NCBI RefSeq assembly: GCF_035918235.1
Contig: NZ_CP109485.1
Location: forward strand, 8,401,001-8,465,000
Reading direction: 5' to 3'
Source of the DNA: Streptomyces sp. NBC_01445
Lineage (GTDB): Bacteria; Actinomycetota; Actinomycetes; Streptomycetales; Streptomycetaceae
DNA length: 64,000 nucleotides
Part shown: in pieces, positions 34,196-43,487 of the stretch
Layout: each line of letters starts with the position of its first letter
Position numbering within the stretch: the first letter of the stretch is position 1
The notes under the pieces: generated by a model
The model's input: the letters and a program-made list of their open reading frames with translations, nothing else
The model's database searches: none
What the model was told of the DNA's origin: nothing
Made by a program: the position numbers and the translations under genes

Positions 34196-35134
34196 ATGGA
34201 CATCCTCACCGAGGCGCTGGCCTCGATGCGCACGGGACACCCGGCGTCCGTCCGCACCAACGGCCGCGCCCCCTGGGGCCTGCGGCTGCCCCCGGTCGCC
34301 GGCGCGGGATTCCACGTGGTGCTGTACGGGACCTGCTGGCTGGTCCCGCTGGAGGACGCGGCCCCGCATCTGAAGCCGATCCCGCTGAGCCCGGGCGATG
34401 TCGTCTTCCTGCGCGACGGGCGGGGCCACATCCTCGCCGACCACCCCTCCAGCCGGGCCGAGGAGCCCAGGGCCGAGCACTTCCGGGAGGGGTCGCCGAT
34501 CGGCTCGGTGACGCTCGGCGGGGACGGCCCCGAGACCAGCCTGCTGTGCGGCAACTACCACCTGGACCAGGGCCGCCCGCACCCGCTGGTGCGCCAGCTG
34601 CCCGAGGTGGTCCACCTGCCGACGCGGCACGGCCGCCACCCGGAACTGAGCGTCGCGGTCCAGCTCCTCGGCTCCGAGCTGGAGAATCCGCGGATCGGCT
34701 CGGACGGCATCGTGCCCACCCTGATCGACTCGCTGCTCCTCTACATCCTGCGCGCCTGGCTGGACGATCAGCCGGCCTCGGCGGCGCAGGGCTGGGCCGC
34801 GGCGCTCGGGGACTCGGCTGTCGCGCCCGCGCTTGCGGCGATTCACGACGACCCGTCGATCCAGTGGACCGTCGAGGGGCTGGCCGAGCGGGCGGGTCTG
34901 TCCCGCGCCGCGTTCGCCAGGCGGTTCGCCGCGCTGGTGGGGGAGCCGCCCATGGCGTATCTGACCCGCTGGCGCATGACGACGGCGGCCCGGCTGCTGC
35001 GGGAGTCCGACGCGCCCCTGACGGCGGTCGCCGCGCGCACCGGATACGGCTCTGAGTTCGCCTTCGCCAAGGCGTTCAAGCGGGAGTACGGGCTCGCCCC
35101 GGGCGGTTACCGGCGGCAGGCGAGGGTGGCGTAG
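34196..35134 (+). CDS. AraC family regulator with cupin domain
   Basis: 312 residues. The N-terminal two-thirds is an AraC-type cupin_6 sensor (AGFHVVLYGTCWLVPLEDAA, PLSPGDVVFLRDGRGHILAD, LLCGNYHLDQGRPHPLVRQL). The C-terminal double helix-turn-helix is WTVEGLAERAGLSRAAFARR, then APLTAVAARTGYGSEFAFAK and AFKREYGLAPGGYRR. It follows the quinone-oxidoreductase-like gene and probably regulates it; this architecture is common next to NADPH oxidoreductases. Confidence 0.9.
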   Translation: MDILTEALASMRTGHPASVRTNGRAPWGLRLPPVAGAGFHVVLYGTCWLVPLEDAAPHLKPIPLSPGDVVFLRDGRGHILADHPSSRAEEPRAEHFREGSPIGSVTLGGDGPETSLLCGNYHLDQGRPHPLVRQLPEVVHLPTRHGRHPELSVAVQLLGSELENPRIGSDGIVPTLIDSLLLYILRAWLDDQPASAAQGWAAALGDSAVAPALAAIHDDPSIQWTVEGLAERAGLSRAAFARRFAALVGEPPMAYLTRWRMTTAARLLRESDAPLTAVAARTGYGSEFAFAKAFKREYGLAPGGYRRQARVA

Positions 35135-35205
35135 GCGGGGCCTGGTTTTCGGATATCAGTTCGGTTGGGGGTGCGTTTTCGGGTTGACGGGACCATTCTG
35201 GAGGT

Positions 35206-35439
35206 ATGCCCGAAGGTGCGCCCGTGACCGTGCACCCGCCCCTGCCTGACGGCGGCCGGCGGGTGACGATTCGCGGCAAGGACGCGGGGACCGCCTACAA
35301 CCTGCTCGACGTCCTGGAATTCCTGCGTGCCGCGGGCCTTCCCGAGACGGACACGACCGTCGATGACCCGGAACTGATCGACTGGCACGGTGCGGGGCCC
35401 GAAAACTGGGGCCCGGACGGGCCGGAGAAGGCTTCGTGA
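35206..35439 (+). CDS. Small hypothetical protein
   Basis: 77 residues, family not recognised. It has a folded-looking core: VTVHPPLPDGGRRVTIRGKD, AGTAYNLLDVLEFLRAAGLP and an acidic tail. Composition is balanced and Streptomyces genomes often carry such small proteins. GGAGG lies right upstream of the ATG. It sits alone between the AraC and TetR genes. Confidence 0.65.
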   Translation: MPEGAPVTVHPPLPDGGRRVTIRGKDAGTAYNLLDVLEFLRAAGLPETDTTVDDPELIDWHGAGPENWGPDGPEKAS

Positions 35440-35495
35440 CTGCTCACCCGTCCGGCGTCTGAGCGAGCCGGTCAGGGTGTTCACGTAAGCGCCGG

Positions 35496-36149
35496 TCAGG
35501 ACTCTCGCGCGAGCCGGTCGAGCAGGTCGTGCCATCCCGCCTCCACGCGGTCCAGCGGCATGCCCCGCTCGACGGTCAGATGGTGGACGAGCGCGGTGTC
35601 CGCGGCGGCCAGCAGCGTGTGCGCGAGGAGATCGGTGTCACCCTCCACGCCCGCCTGGCGCAGCAGCAGCATGACGTGCGTGTGGCGCAGCCGGTTCGCC
35701 GGGACCGCGTAGTTGCGCAGGGGGTCGGTGCGCGCGGCGAGGATCAGCTTGTGGTGGTCCCGCTCGTGGCGGATGAGGGCGGGTCCGAAGGCGTGCAGGC
35801 GCTCCAGGGCGGGCGCGTCCGGGCCCAGTGGCGGCGGGCCCGACAGGAACGCGGCCTGAAGCTGCTGCTCCCGGTGGTCCAGGAGGGCGATGAGCAGCCC
35901 GGTGCGGTCGCCGAAGCGGCGGAAGACCGTCCCCTTGCCGACCCCGGCCGCCTTCGCCACCGCCTCCATGGTCAGGTTCGCCGCCCCGCACCCGGACAGC
36001 AGGCGCGACGCGGCCTCCAGTAGGCGTGTGCGGTTGCGCGCCGCGTCCGCGCGCAGCGCAGGCTGCTCGCCCGCCGGTGTCAGGGCGAGGTCGGTCGGGC
36101 CGCCCTGGGTGCCGGACGTCGTGACGAGAGGGGGGATGGGGCCGGTCAT
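35496..36149 (-). CDS. TetR family regulator
   Basis: 217 residues. A disordered N-terminus of about 35 residues precedes the helix-turn-helix RNRTRLLEAASRLLSGCGAA, NLTMEAVAKAAGVGKGTVFR and RFGDRTGLLIALLDHREQQL. It is divergent from the FMN reductase gene, with two symmetric operator-like sites between them, so it probably represses both genes. Confidence 0.9.
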   Translation of the reverse strand: MTGPIPPLVTTSGTQGGPTDLALTPAGEQPALRADAARNRTRLLEAASRLLSGCGAANLTMEAVAKAAGVGKGTVFRRFGDRTGLLIALLDHREQQLQAAFLSGPPPLGPDAPALERLHAFGPALIRHERDHHKLILAARTDPLRNYAVPANRLRHTHVMLLLRQAGVEGDTDLLAHTLLAAADTALVHHLTVERGMPLDRVEAGWHDLLDRLARES

Positions 36150-36180
36150 GGCTTCAGAGTAGCGCCGGGAACGGACAAGT

Positions 36181-36228
36181 GGACCGCGGTCCGGATAGGT
36201 GGTACAACTTTAAACGGACTTCGGTCCG
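36181..36228. promoter_or_regulatory. Two TetR-type operator sites upstream of the FMN reductase gene
   Basis: GGACCGCGGTCC (36181-36192) is a perfect 12-bp palindrome. CGGAC-TTCG-GTCCG (36215-36228) repeats the GGAC/GTCC arms 34 bases on. Both lie in the 125-base gap between the divergent TetR and reductase genes. Confidence 0.7.
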
Positions 36229-36274
36229 GTTGGACCGTGCATGAGACCCGTACGCCCTTATCTGGAGTTATGCC

Positions 36275-36835
36275 ATGTCTGTTCGCATCCTCGCCCTCGT
36301 CGGCAGCCTCCGCGCCGGTTCCCACAACCGTCAGCTCGCCGAGGCCGCCGCCAAGCACGCGCCCGCCGGCGTCGACATCCAGCTCTTCGACGGCCTCGCC
36401 GACGTGCCCTTCTACAACGAGGACATCGACGTCGAGGGAAGCGTCCCCGCCGGTGCCGCGCGCCTGCGCGAGGCGGCCGGTCAGACCGACGCCTTCCTCC
36501 TCTTCTCGCCCGAGTACAACGGCACCATGCCGGCCGTCCTGAAGAACGCCATCGACTGGCTGTCCCGCCCCTACGGCGCCGGCGCGATCTCCGGCAAGCC
36601 CGTCGCCGTCGTCGGCACCGCGTTCGGCCAGTACGGCGGCGTGTGGGCGCAGGACGACGTGCGCAAGGCCGCGGGCATCGCCGGTGCCGCGGTCCTGGAG
36701 GACGTGAAGCTGTCCATCCCCGGCTCCGTCACGCGCTTCGCCGAGACCCACCCCGCCGACGACTCCGAGGTCGTGACCGCGCTGACCGAGGTCGTCGGCC
36801 GCCTGAGCGAGCAGGCCGCCCCCGCCGCGGCCTGA
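36275..36835 (+). CDS. NADPH-dependent FMN reductase / NAD(P)H oxidoreductase
   Basis: 186-residue flavodoxin-fold reductase. The FMN phosphate loop is LVGSLRAGSHNRQLAEAA at the N-terminus, and the signature LFSPEYNGTMPAVLKNAIDW is central, as in azoreductase/chromate-reductase-like members. It would transfer electrons from NADPH to flavin, quinone or azo acceptors. Regulation by the divergent TetR through the two palindromes is likely. A strong hairpin follows its stop. Confidence 0.9.
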   Translation: MSVRILALVGSLRAGSHNRQLAEAAAKHAPAGVDIQLFDGLADVPFYNEDIDVEGSVPAGAARLREAAGQTDAFLLFSPEYNGTMPAVLKNAIDWLSRPYGAGAISGKPVAVVGTAFGQYGGVWAQDDVRKAAGIAGAAVLEDVKLSIPGSVTRFAETHPADDSEVVTALTEVVGRLSEQAAPAAA

Positions 36836-36851
36836 GGCTCCCGGCACAAGT

Positions 36852-36895
36852 GCGGCCGGAGGCCGGGGGCGAAGCTGTCCCCGGCCTCCGGCCGC
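36852..36895 (+). terminator. Strong terminator after the FMN reductase gene
   Basis: Perfect 17-bp stem, GCGGCCGGAGGCCGGGG against its complement (36879-36895), with a 10-base loop, 17 bases after the stop codon. Confidence 0.88.
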
Positions 36896-37024
36896 ATCCA
36901 TTTACGGGGAGGGCCTACGGGGAACCCGTACGGCGGTTCCGGGCGAACCGGGGCCGGCCACGAACGGCTGATCCGTGGCGGCCCCGGAGCGCGCCCGCCA
37001 ATCCCTTCTGCCTACGATGCAGCG

Positions 37025-37480
37025 GTGACCACCCGCCCAGGACAGCCCACGCGACCGCAGTTGACGCTGCGGCTCCTCGGGCTGCTCGTCGGCGCCGTGC
37101 TCCTTGGCCTGCTCAGCATGCACGGCCTGGGACCCGTACCGGCAGGCGCGCACGGCGAGATGCACCCGGCGGCCGCGCCCGCGACGAGTGGCGCCGCTGA
37201 CGCGGTTGACCGTGCCGGGCCCGAGCGTCAAGGCGTCAAGGCTTCTGCTCCCGACATGTGTGACCACGGAGACGGTGGCTGCGAAGGGCACATGGCGCAC
37301 GCCGACTCGGTCTGCGCCTCCGCCTCCGTCGCAGGCCCCCCGGCAGTCGCCCCCGCGCTGCTCCCCGACGTGATCGCCTGCCCCGCCCGCCCCGAGGTCC
37401 GTACTTCCTCGGCCGGCAGCGGCCCCGACGGCGGCCGTGCCCCACCGTCACTCTCCGAACTCCAACTCCTGCGGATCTAG
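37025..37480 (+). CDS. DUF6153 family membrane-anchored protein
   Basis: 151 residues. A Pro/Arg-rich start leads into one membrane helix (LRLLGLLVGAVLLGLLSMHG), followed by an exported His/Cys-containing part: HGEMHP, DMCDHGDGGCEGHMAHADSV. The pattern fits the Streptomyces DUF6153 family, often found before a DUF305 gene. The histidine, methionine and cysteine content suggests metal binding outside the membrane; no function is established. GTG start. The DUF305 gene follows after 85 bases on the same strand, so an operon is likely. Confidence 0.75.
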   Translation: MTTRPGQPTRPQLTLRLLGLLVGAVLLGLLSMHGLGPVPAGAHGEMHPAAAPATSGAADAVDRAGPERQGVKASAPDMCDHGDGGCEGHMAHADSVCASASVAGPPAVAPALLPDVIACPARPEVRTSSAGSGPDGGRAPPSLSELQLLRI

Positions 37481-37565
37481 AACGGCCCGCGCGGTACCGC
37501 ATCCCCCAAGGGGCGGCGCCGCGCTCACGCGAGCCCTTCACCGAGATCAGCATCAGGAGTTCCGC

Positions 37566-38216
37566 ATGACCGCACACCGCACGTTCGTCCGCCGCGCCCT
37601 TGTCGCCGGCACCGCAGGGGCGGCCGCCCTGGTCCTCGCCGCATGCGGCAGCGACAAGCCGGCCGGGGGCCACGACATGGGCGCGAAGGAGTCCGCTTCC
37701 CGTCCGGCCGCGTCGGCCCAGGCCGACGGCCACAGCAATGCAGGCAGCCGCAACAGCGCCGACGTCTCCTTCGCCAAGGAGATGATCCAGCACCACCGGC
37801 AGGCCGTGGAGATGGCCGGACTGGCCGAGGGCCGCGCCGCGTCTAAGGACGTGAAGAGCCTCGCCGCCAAGATCAAGGGGGCCCAGGACCCCGAGATCGA
37901 GGAGATGTCCGGCTGGCTCACCGCATGGGGTGAGGAAGTCCCCGCCGACATGTCGGGCATGGGCCACGACATGTCCTCGTCCATGCCCGGCATGATGAGC
38001 GCCGGTGACATGGACGAGCTCAAGAAGGCGTCCGGCGACGACTTCGACAAGAAATTCCTCGCGATGATGGTCAAGCACCACGAGGGCGCCGTCGCGATGG
38101 GCAGGACCGAGAAGACCGACGGCACGTACGGCCCCGCGACGCGCCTCGCCGCAGACGTGGTGACCGCGCAGACCGCCGAGATCGAGCGGATGAACAAGAT
38201 GCTCGGCAAGAGCTGA
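37566..38216 (+). CDS. DUF305 family lipoprotein
   Basis: 216 residues. The signal ends in a lipobox (LVLAACGSD), so the mature protein is a lipid-anchored exoprotein starting at the Cys. Two DUF305 repeats carry the family motifs AKEMIQHHRQAVEMAGLAEG and LAMMVKHHEGAVAMGR, ferritin-like four-helix units with His pairs that may bind metal, and a Met-rich loop (MSGMGHDMSSSMPGMM) lies between them. Copper handling is a common suggestion but unproven. GGAG lies 5 bases upstream of the start. Confidence 0.88.
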   Translation: MTAHRTFVRRALVAGTAGAAALVLAACGSDKPAGGHDMGAKESASRPAASAQADGHSNAGSRNSADVSFAKEMIQHHRQAVEMAGLAEGRAASKDVKSLAAKIKGAQDPEIEEMSGWLTAWGEEVPADMSGMGHDMSSSMPGMMSAGDMDELKKASGDDFDKKFLAMMVKHHEGAVAMGRTEKTDGTYGPATRLAADVVTAQTAEIERMNKMLGKS

Positions 38217-38240
38217 AGAAACCTGCGCGGGCGCGCCGTA

Positions 38241-38269
38241 CACCCCGTCGGCCACACGCCGGCGGGGTG
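38241..38269 (+). terminator. Hairpin after the DUF305 gene
   Basis: 11-bp stem CACCCCGTCGG / CCGGCGGGGTG (one G-U pair) with a 7-base loop, 25 bases past the stop codon. Confidence 0.65.
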
Positions 38270-38490
38270 CACGCCCACGCTGTTCCCCGCCGGACCCGTG
38301 ACGTCACGCGCGATCGGGGGCATGGTGGGAGACCCTCACCGCAACGGTCGCCCGGCACCCGTCGGCGTGAACCGGGGCCCGGCACGGCCTGATCGTGCCG
38401 CCCCGGAGCACTTGTCCGGTTCGGGAACGGGCGCCGGTGTGTGCGAGGCTCGACGCCAAGGCCTTCGTACGTCGGCCGGATGGAGGTGTG

Positions 38491-38943
38491 ATGTCCACGC
38501 AGAGCCATCGCTTGATGATCACCGAGCTGGCGAGCTGTGACGGCTGCGCGGTGCTGCGGGTCAGCGGCGAACTCGACCAGAGCGCTGAGGGACTCTTCCT
38601 GGGCACGCTCGGCGCCTGCGTCGACGCGGGTCACCCGTACCTCGTCCTCGACGTCACCGCGCTCTCCTTCTGTGACTCACGCGGTCTCTACTGCCTGCTG
38701 GCCATGCGGTGGCTCCTGGACCGCCGCGGCGGCAAGCTCCTTCTCGCGGGGGCGGGGCGCCGGCTGACCGAACTGCTCACCCAGACAGGCAGTGTCGATC
38801 TCCTCCCCGCCCAACGGTCCGTCGGCCAGGCCCTGTTGTCGCTGCCTCCCACGCACCGGCCGGTCTGGCCACCCGTAACGAGCCCCGACGTGCTGGACGA
38901 CGGGCAGCCCAGACCCCCGCGGCCTCGGCCGCCCACACCCTGA
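38491..38943 (+). CDS. STAS domain protein (anti-sigma factor antagonist)
   Basis: 150 residues. A STAS fold (about 10-115): CAVLRVSGELDQSAEGLFLG, then YLVLDVTALSFCDSRGLYCL. The phosphorylatable Ser is in the DSRG loop, as in SpoIIAA/RsbV-like antagonists. It ends in a Pro/Arg-rich tail. Family members bind an anti-sigma kinase and free a sigma factor; no partner gene lies nearby. The ATG has a strong GGAGGTG upstream. Confidence 0.85.
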   Translation: MSTQSHRLMITELASCDGCAVLRVSGELDQSAEGLFLGTLGACVDAGHPYLVLDVTALSFCDSRGLYCLLAMRWLLDRRGGKLLLAGAGRRLTELLTQTGSVDLLPAQRSVGQALLSLPPTHRPVWPPVTSPDVLDDGQPRPPRPRPPTP

Positions 38944-38982
38944 CCTGGCCGTCGGCCCGAGGCCGCGCGCGACTCGCCCGCC

Positions 38983-39561
38983 TCAGGCGGCTCCCGGCGC
39001 ACCGGCGCGCAGGCCGTCCATGACGAGGTCGAGCAGCCGCCCGGCGCGGGACTGCCAGTCGCCGTGCGGGTCGATCTGCCAGAGCCCGGCGATGGTGAGT
39101 GCGAAGTCCTCCGGTGTCACTCCGGGGCGGATCGTGCCCGCCTCCTCGTTCGCCGTGAGCAGGAGCGACATGGCCGCCGTCACCGGGCCGTGCCCGAGGG
39201 CGGCGAGGCTGCCGCGCGTGGTGGCCTGGCGCAGCGCGTCCGCCAGACCGGCCTTCGCCATGGCGTACTGGGCGAGGCGGTCCATCCACGCGCGCAGGGC
39301 CTCGTCGGGCGCGCGGGTGGCGAGCAGGTGGGACGCGGTGTCGGCGACCTGCTGCATCTCGTAGCGGTAGACCTCGAGCACGAGGGACTCGCGGTTGGGG
39401 AAGTTGCGGTAGAACGTGCCCTGGCCGACGCATGCCTTCTTGGCGATCGCGCTCAGTGGGGCGTCCGCCGACCGTGTCAGCTCGGTCAGCGCCACTTCCA
39501 GGATGCGGTCGCGATTGCGTTGCGCGTCCGAGCGGAGCGGCGCTTCCTTCTTCGGCTGCAC
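38983..39561 (-). CDS. TetR family regulator of the molybdenum hydroxylase operon (probable)
   Basis: 192 residues from the GTG at 39561, which has GAAGGGGGA just upstream; an ATG at 39603 would add 14 residues. The helix-turn-helix is RSDAQRNRDRILEVALTELT, then APLSAIAKKACVGQGTFYRN and FPNRESLVLEVYRYE. It is divergent from the PaoA-like gene, and the gap contains two related inverted repeats, so autoregulation and control of the operon are likely. Confidence 0.88.
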   Translation of the reverse strand: MQPKKEAPLRSDAQRNRDRILEVALTELTRSADAPLSAIAKKACVGQGTFYRNFPNRESLVLEVYRYEMQQVADTASHLLATRAPDEALRAWMDRLAQYAMAKAGLADALRQATTRGSLAALGHGPVTAAMSLLLTANEEAGTIRPGVTPEDFALTIAGLWQIDPHGDWQSRAGRLLDLVMDGLRAGAPGAA

Positions 39562-39625
39562 CCGTCCCCCTTCCGGGAATCGCGAATCCGACGCCAGTGC
39601 CAAGAATCGGTATGCCCTTGCTAAG

Positions 39626-39671
39626 CGGACAGCTGTCCGTTAGCGTACGGCGTAGTGGACAGTTGTCCGCT
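39626..39671. promoter_or_regulatory. Paired TetR-type operators before the molybdenum hydroxylase operon
   Basis: CGGACAGCTGTCCG (39626-39639) is a perfect palindrome. GTGGACAGTTGTCCGC (39655-39670) is an imperfect copy 29 bases on, sharing GGACA/TGTCC arms. Both lie between the divergent TetR gene and the operon. Confidence 0.8.
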
Positions 39672-39823
39672 TGGCTCCACCATAGCGGCAGCCCCGGCTC
39701 GAGTGGAGAGCTGGTGACCACCGCAAGCGACTTTTCGGCCGCCGAGCGCGCGACAGGCGCGGAACCCCGACGTTCTCCCTCTACGTACAGCCCTCTCACC
39801 CCATGAGCGAAAGAAGGCTGATC

Positions 39824-40359
<536 letters not shown>

Positions 40360-40363
<4 letters not shown>

Positions 40364-41352
40364 AGGAGTTCGGATACGAGCGCGTCTTCGACGTGCCCGC
40401 CGCGGTCGCCCTGCTCGACGCCGACCCCGACGCGCGCTGTCTGGGCGGCGGCACCAACCTCGTCGACCTGATGAAGACCGGCGTCGAGAGGCCCGCCCGG
40501 CTCGTCGACGTACGCGAACTGCCGCTCGGAGAGATCGAGTTGACGCCGGAAGGCGGCCTGCGCATCGGTGCGACGGTCACCAACAGCGACCTCGCCGCCC
40601 ATCCCGAAGTGCGGCGCCGCTACCCGATGCTGGCGCAGGCCGTCGTCGCCGGTGCCTCGGGTCAGCTGCGCAACATGGCCACCGTCGGCGGCAATCTGCT
40701 CCAGCGCACGCGCTGCGGCTACTTCACCGACCTGGCCAAACCCTGCAACAAGCGGACGCCCGGCAGCGGTTGCCCCGCGATCGAGGGCGAGCACCACAAC
40801 GCCGCGATCCTCGGAGCCTCCGCGCACTGCGTGGCCGTCCACCCCTCGGACATGGGAGTGGCGCTCGCCGCGCTCGACGCGGTCGTCTCGTACGAAACGG
40901 TCGACGGCCCGGGCGAGTTGGCGCTGGCGGAGTTCTATTCGCCCGTGGGGGAGACCCCGCACGTGGAGACCGCTCTGCCGCCCGGCGCGCTGATCACCGC
41001 TGTCATCCTGCCCCCGGCGCCCGTCGCCGCCCTGTCCCGCTACCGCAAGGTCCGCGAGCGCGCCTCCTACGCGTTCGCGATCGGCTCCGTCGCCGCGGCG
41101 CTCGACGTCCGGGACGGAACGGTCCACGAAGTGCGCCTGGCCTTCGGGGCGGTCGCGTCCCGGCCCTGGCGCGCTCACGAGGCCGAACGCGCCCTGACCG
41201 GCGGCCCCGCGACCGCCGAGGCCTTCGCCGCCGCCGCGGACGCCGAACTCGCGGCCGCCGAGACGCTGCCCCACAATGGATACAAGGTGACGCTGATGCG
41301 CAATCTCGTCGTGGCCGTCCTGACCGAGCTCGCCGAGGAGGCCGTCCGATGA
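40360..41352 (+). CDS. Molybdenum hydroxylase FAD subunit with extra cysteine cluster (PaoB-like)
   Basis: 330-residue FAD-binding subunit of the xanthine dehydrogenase family. FAD site: ARCLGGGTNLVDLMKTGVER, then MATVGGNLLQRTRCGYFTDL. An insertion carries RCGYFTDLAKPCNKRTPGSG followed by Cys-Pro and HCVAVHP: four cysteines where PaoB/HCR-type subunits bind an additional [4Fe-4S] cluster. It overlaps both neighbours by 4 bases (ATGA), so the three subunits are translationally coupled. Confidence 0.9.
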
Positions 41353-43487
41353 CCACGACGACCACGGCAACCCTGGTGACGGGCACCGTCGGCGCCTCGT
41401 ACACCCGGGTGGAGGGGCTGGAGAAGGTCACCGGGGCGGCCCGGTACGCGGGGGATGTCCCCGCCGCCGAACTCGCCCATGGCTGGCTGGTGTTGTCCAC
41501 CGTCGCCCGCGGCCGCATCCGCTCGATCGAGTCGGACCCCGTCCGCGGGATGCCCGGGGTGCTGGCTGTGCTGCACCACGGCAACGCGCCGCGCGTCGAC
41601 GGGAACTACGTCGGCATGCTGGGGCGGCCCGACCCGATCGTCGAGGTCTTCCAGCACGACCGGGTGCCGTTCGTGGGCTGGCCGGTGGCGCTGGTTGTCG
41701 CTGAGACCTCCGAGCAGGCCAGGGAGGCCGCCGAGGCGCTGGTGGTGCGGTACGACGAGGAGCCGCACGACGTCGCGTTCTCCGCCGGACACGCCGGCAT
41801 CTACACTCCGGACGGCGACGGCATGCTGGCGGAGAAGGGCGACCTCGCGGCCGAACTCGCCGCGTCCGTCCATGTCGTGGACGCGGAGTACACCACCCCG
41901 GAAGAGCACCACAGCTCGATGGAACCGCACGCGGCGATGGCGCGCTGGGACGGCGGACGCCTCGAGATCGTCGACTCCAACCAGGGCAGCATGTGGGTGG
42001 CGCAGGAGCTGGCGAAACTGTTCTCGCTCGACCCGGCCTCGGTGCGGGTGCGGTCCGAGCACATCGGCGGTGCCTTCGGGTCCAAGGGTGTGCGCGTGCA
42101 CCAGATCCTCGCCGTGATGGCGGCGACCGTACTCGACCGCCCGGTCAGGGTCGTCATGACCCGACGTCAGATGTTCTCGCTCGTCGGCTACCGCAGCCCC
42201 ACGGCCCAGCGCGTCAGGCTCGGTGCCGACGCCGACGGGCGGTTGCGTGCTCTCGACCATCAGGCGCACAGCCTCACGTCGACGGTCCACGAATTCGTCG
42301 AGGCCAGCGCCGGGTTCGGGCGTCCGATGTACGCCGCCGACGCTCACCGCAGCGTCAACCGGGTGGTGCGCCTGGACGTGCCGACGCCGACCTTCATGCG
42401 CGCGCCCGGTGAGGCTCCGGGCTCGTTCGCCCTGGAGTCCGCGCTCGACGAACTCGCCGAACAGTGCGGCATGGACCCGATCGCGCTGCGTGCCCGCAAC
42501 GAGCCGGACGTGGGCCCGGTCTCCGGCCTGCCGTTCGGCTCCCGCAACCTGCTGGCCTGCTTCGACGAGGGGGCCCGCAGGTTCGGGTGGGCGGACCGGG
42601 ACCCACGTCCCGGCGTGCGGCGCGAAGGGCGCTGGCTGCTCGGCACCGGCACGGCGGCGGCCACCTTCCCGGTGATCGTGGCACCGTCCACGGCGGCCGT
42701 GACCGCTGAGGCCGACGGCACCTTCACGGTGCGGATCGGCGCGTCGGACGTCGGCACGGGGGCGCGGACCGCGCTGACCCTGCTCGCCGCGGAGGCCCTC
42801 GGCGTGGCCGGGGAGCGCGTCCATGTGCGCATCGGCGACAGCGACTTCGGCCCGGCGGCGATCTCGGGCGGCTCGATGGGCACCCGCTCCTGGGGCTGGG
42901 CCGTCACGGCCGCCGGGCGAGACCTGCGGGAGCAATTGGCCCTGGGCGGCGACATTCCGCCGCAGGGCATCACCGTGCGATCCGACACCAGCGCCGCCGT
43001 CGGCTCCCTCACCCAGAAGGAACGGCACTCCTTCGGCGCCCAGTTCGCCGAGGTCGCCGTCGACGTCACCACCGGCGAGGTACGCGTACGGCGGATGCTC
43101 GGCGTCTTCGCGGCCGGCAGGATCGTCAACCCGCTGACCGCGCGCAGCCAGTTCATCGGCGGGATGATCTGGGGACTGTCCATGGCACTGCACGAAGAGG
43201 CGATCAGGGACCAGGCCACGGGCGGTCACGTCGGCGCCGACTTCGCGGGCTACCACTTCGCCGCCAACGCCGACGTACCCCTGATCGAGGCGGACTGGGT
43301 CGACGATCCGGACGCGGACGACCCCGTCGGGATCAAGGGCATCGGCGAGATCGGCATCGTGGGCGCGGCGGCCGCCGTCGCCAACGCGGTCTGGCACGCG
43401 ACCGGCGTCCGGCACCGGCACCTGCCGATCCGGCCCGACCGCGTACTGTCGGCCGGGGCCCCTGCCGCAGGTGACGGCGATGCTTGA
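41349..43487 (+). CDS. Molybdenum hydroxylase molybdopterin-binding subunit (PaoC-like)
   Basis: 712 residues. Cofactor-binding motifs of the family are present: RSEHIGGAFGSKGVRVHQIL, TFMRAPGEAPGSFALESALD, and the C-terminal IKGIGEIGIVGAAAAVANAV, where Glu667 is the base that activates the molybdenum hydroxyl. Such enzymes hydroxylate aldehydes or N-heterocycles using water. The sequence is of the short, aldehyde-oxidase (PaoC/YagR) type rather than full xanthine dehydrogenase, so an aldehyde is the likelier substrate. It overlaps the XdhC gene by a few bases. Confidence 0.92.
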   Translation: MTTTTTATLVTGTVGASYTRVEGLEKVTGAARYAGDVPAAELAHGWLVLSTVARGRIRSIESDPVRGMPGVLAVLHHGNAPRVDGNYVGMLGRPDPIVEVFQHDRVPFVGWPVALVVAETSEQAREAAEALVVRYDEEPHDVAFSAGHAGIYTPDGDGMLAEKGDLAAELAASVHVVDAEYTTPEEHHSSMEPHAAMARWDGGRLEIVDSNQGSMWVAQELAKLFSLDPASVRVRSEHIGGAFGSKGVRVHQILAVMAATVLDRPVRVVMTRRQMFSLVGYRSPTAQRVRLGADADGRLRALDHQAHSLTSTVHEFVEASAGFGRPMYAADAHRSVNRVVRLDVPTPTFMRAPGEAPGSFALESALDELAEQCGMDPIALRARNEPDVGPVSGLPFGSRNLLACFDEGARRFGWADRDPRPGVRREGRWLLGTGTAAATFPVIVAPSTAAVTAEADGTFTVRIGASDVGTGARTALTLLAAEALGVAGERVHVRIGDSDFGPAAISGGSMGTRSWGWAVTAAGRDLREQLALGGDIPPQGITVRSDTSAAVGSLTQKERHSFGAQFAEVAVDVTTGEVRVRRMLGVFAAGRIVNPLTARSQFIGGMIWGLSMALHEEAIRDQATGGHVGADFAGYHFAANADVPLIEADWVDDPDADDPVGIKGIGEIGIVGAAAAVANAVWHATGVRHRHLPIRPDRVLSAGAPAAGDGDA

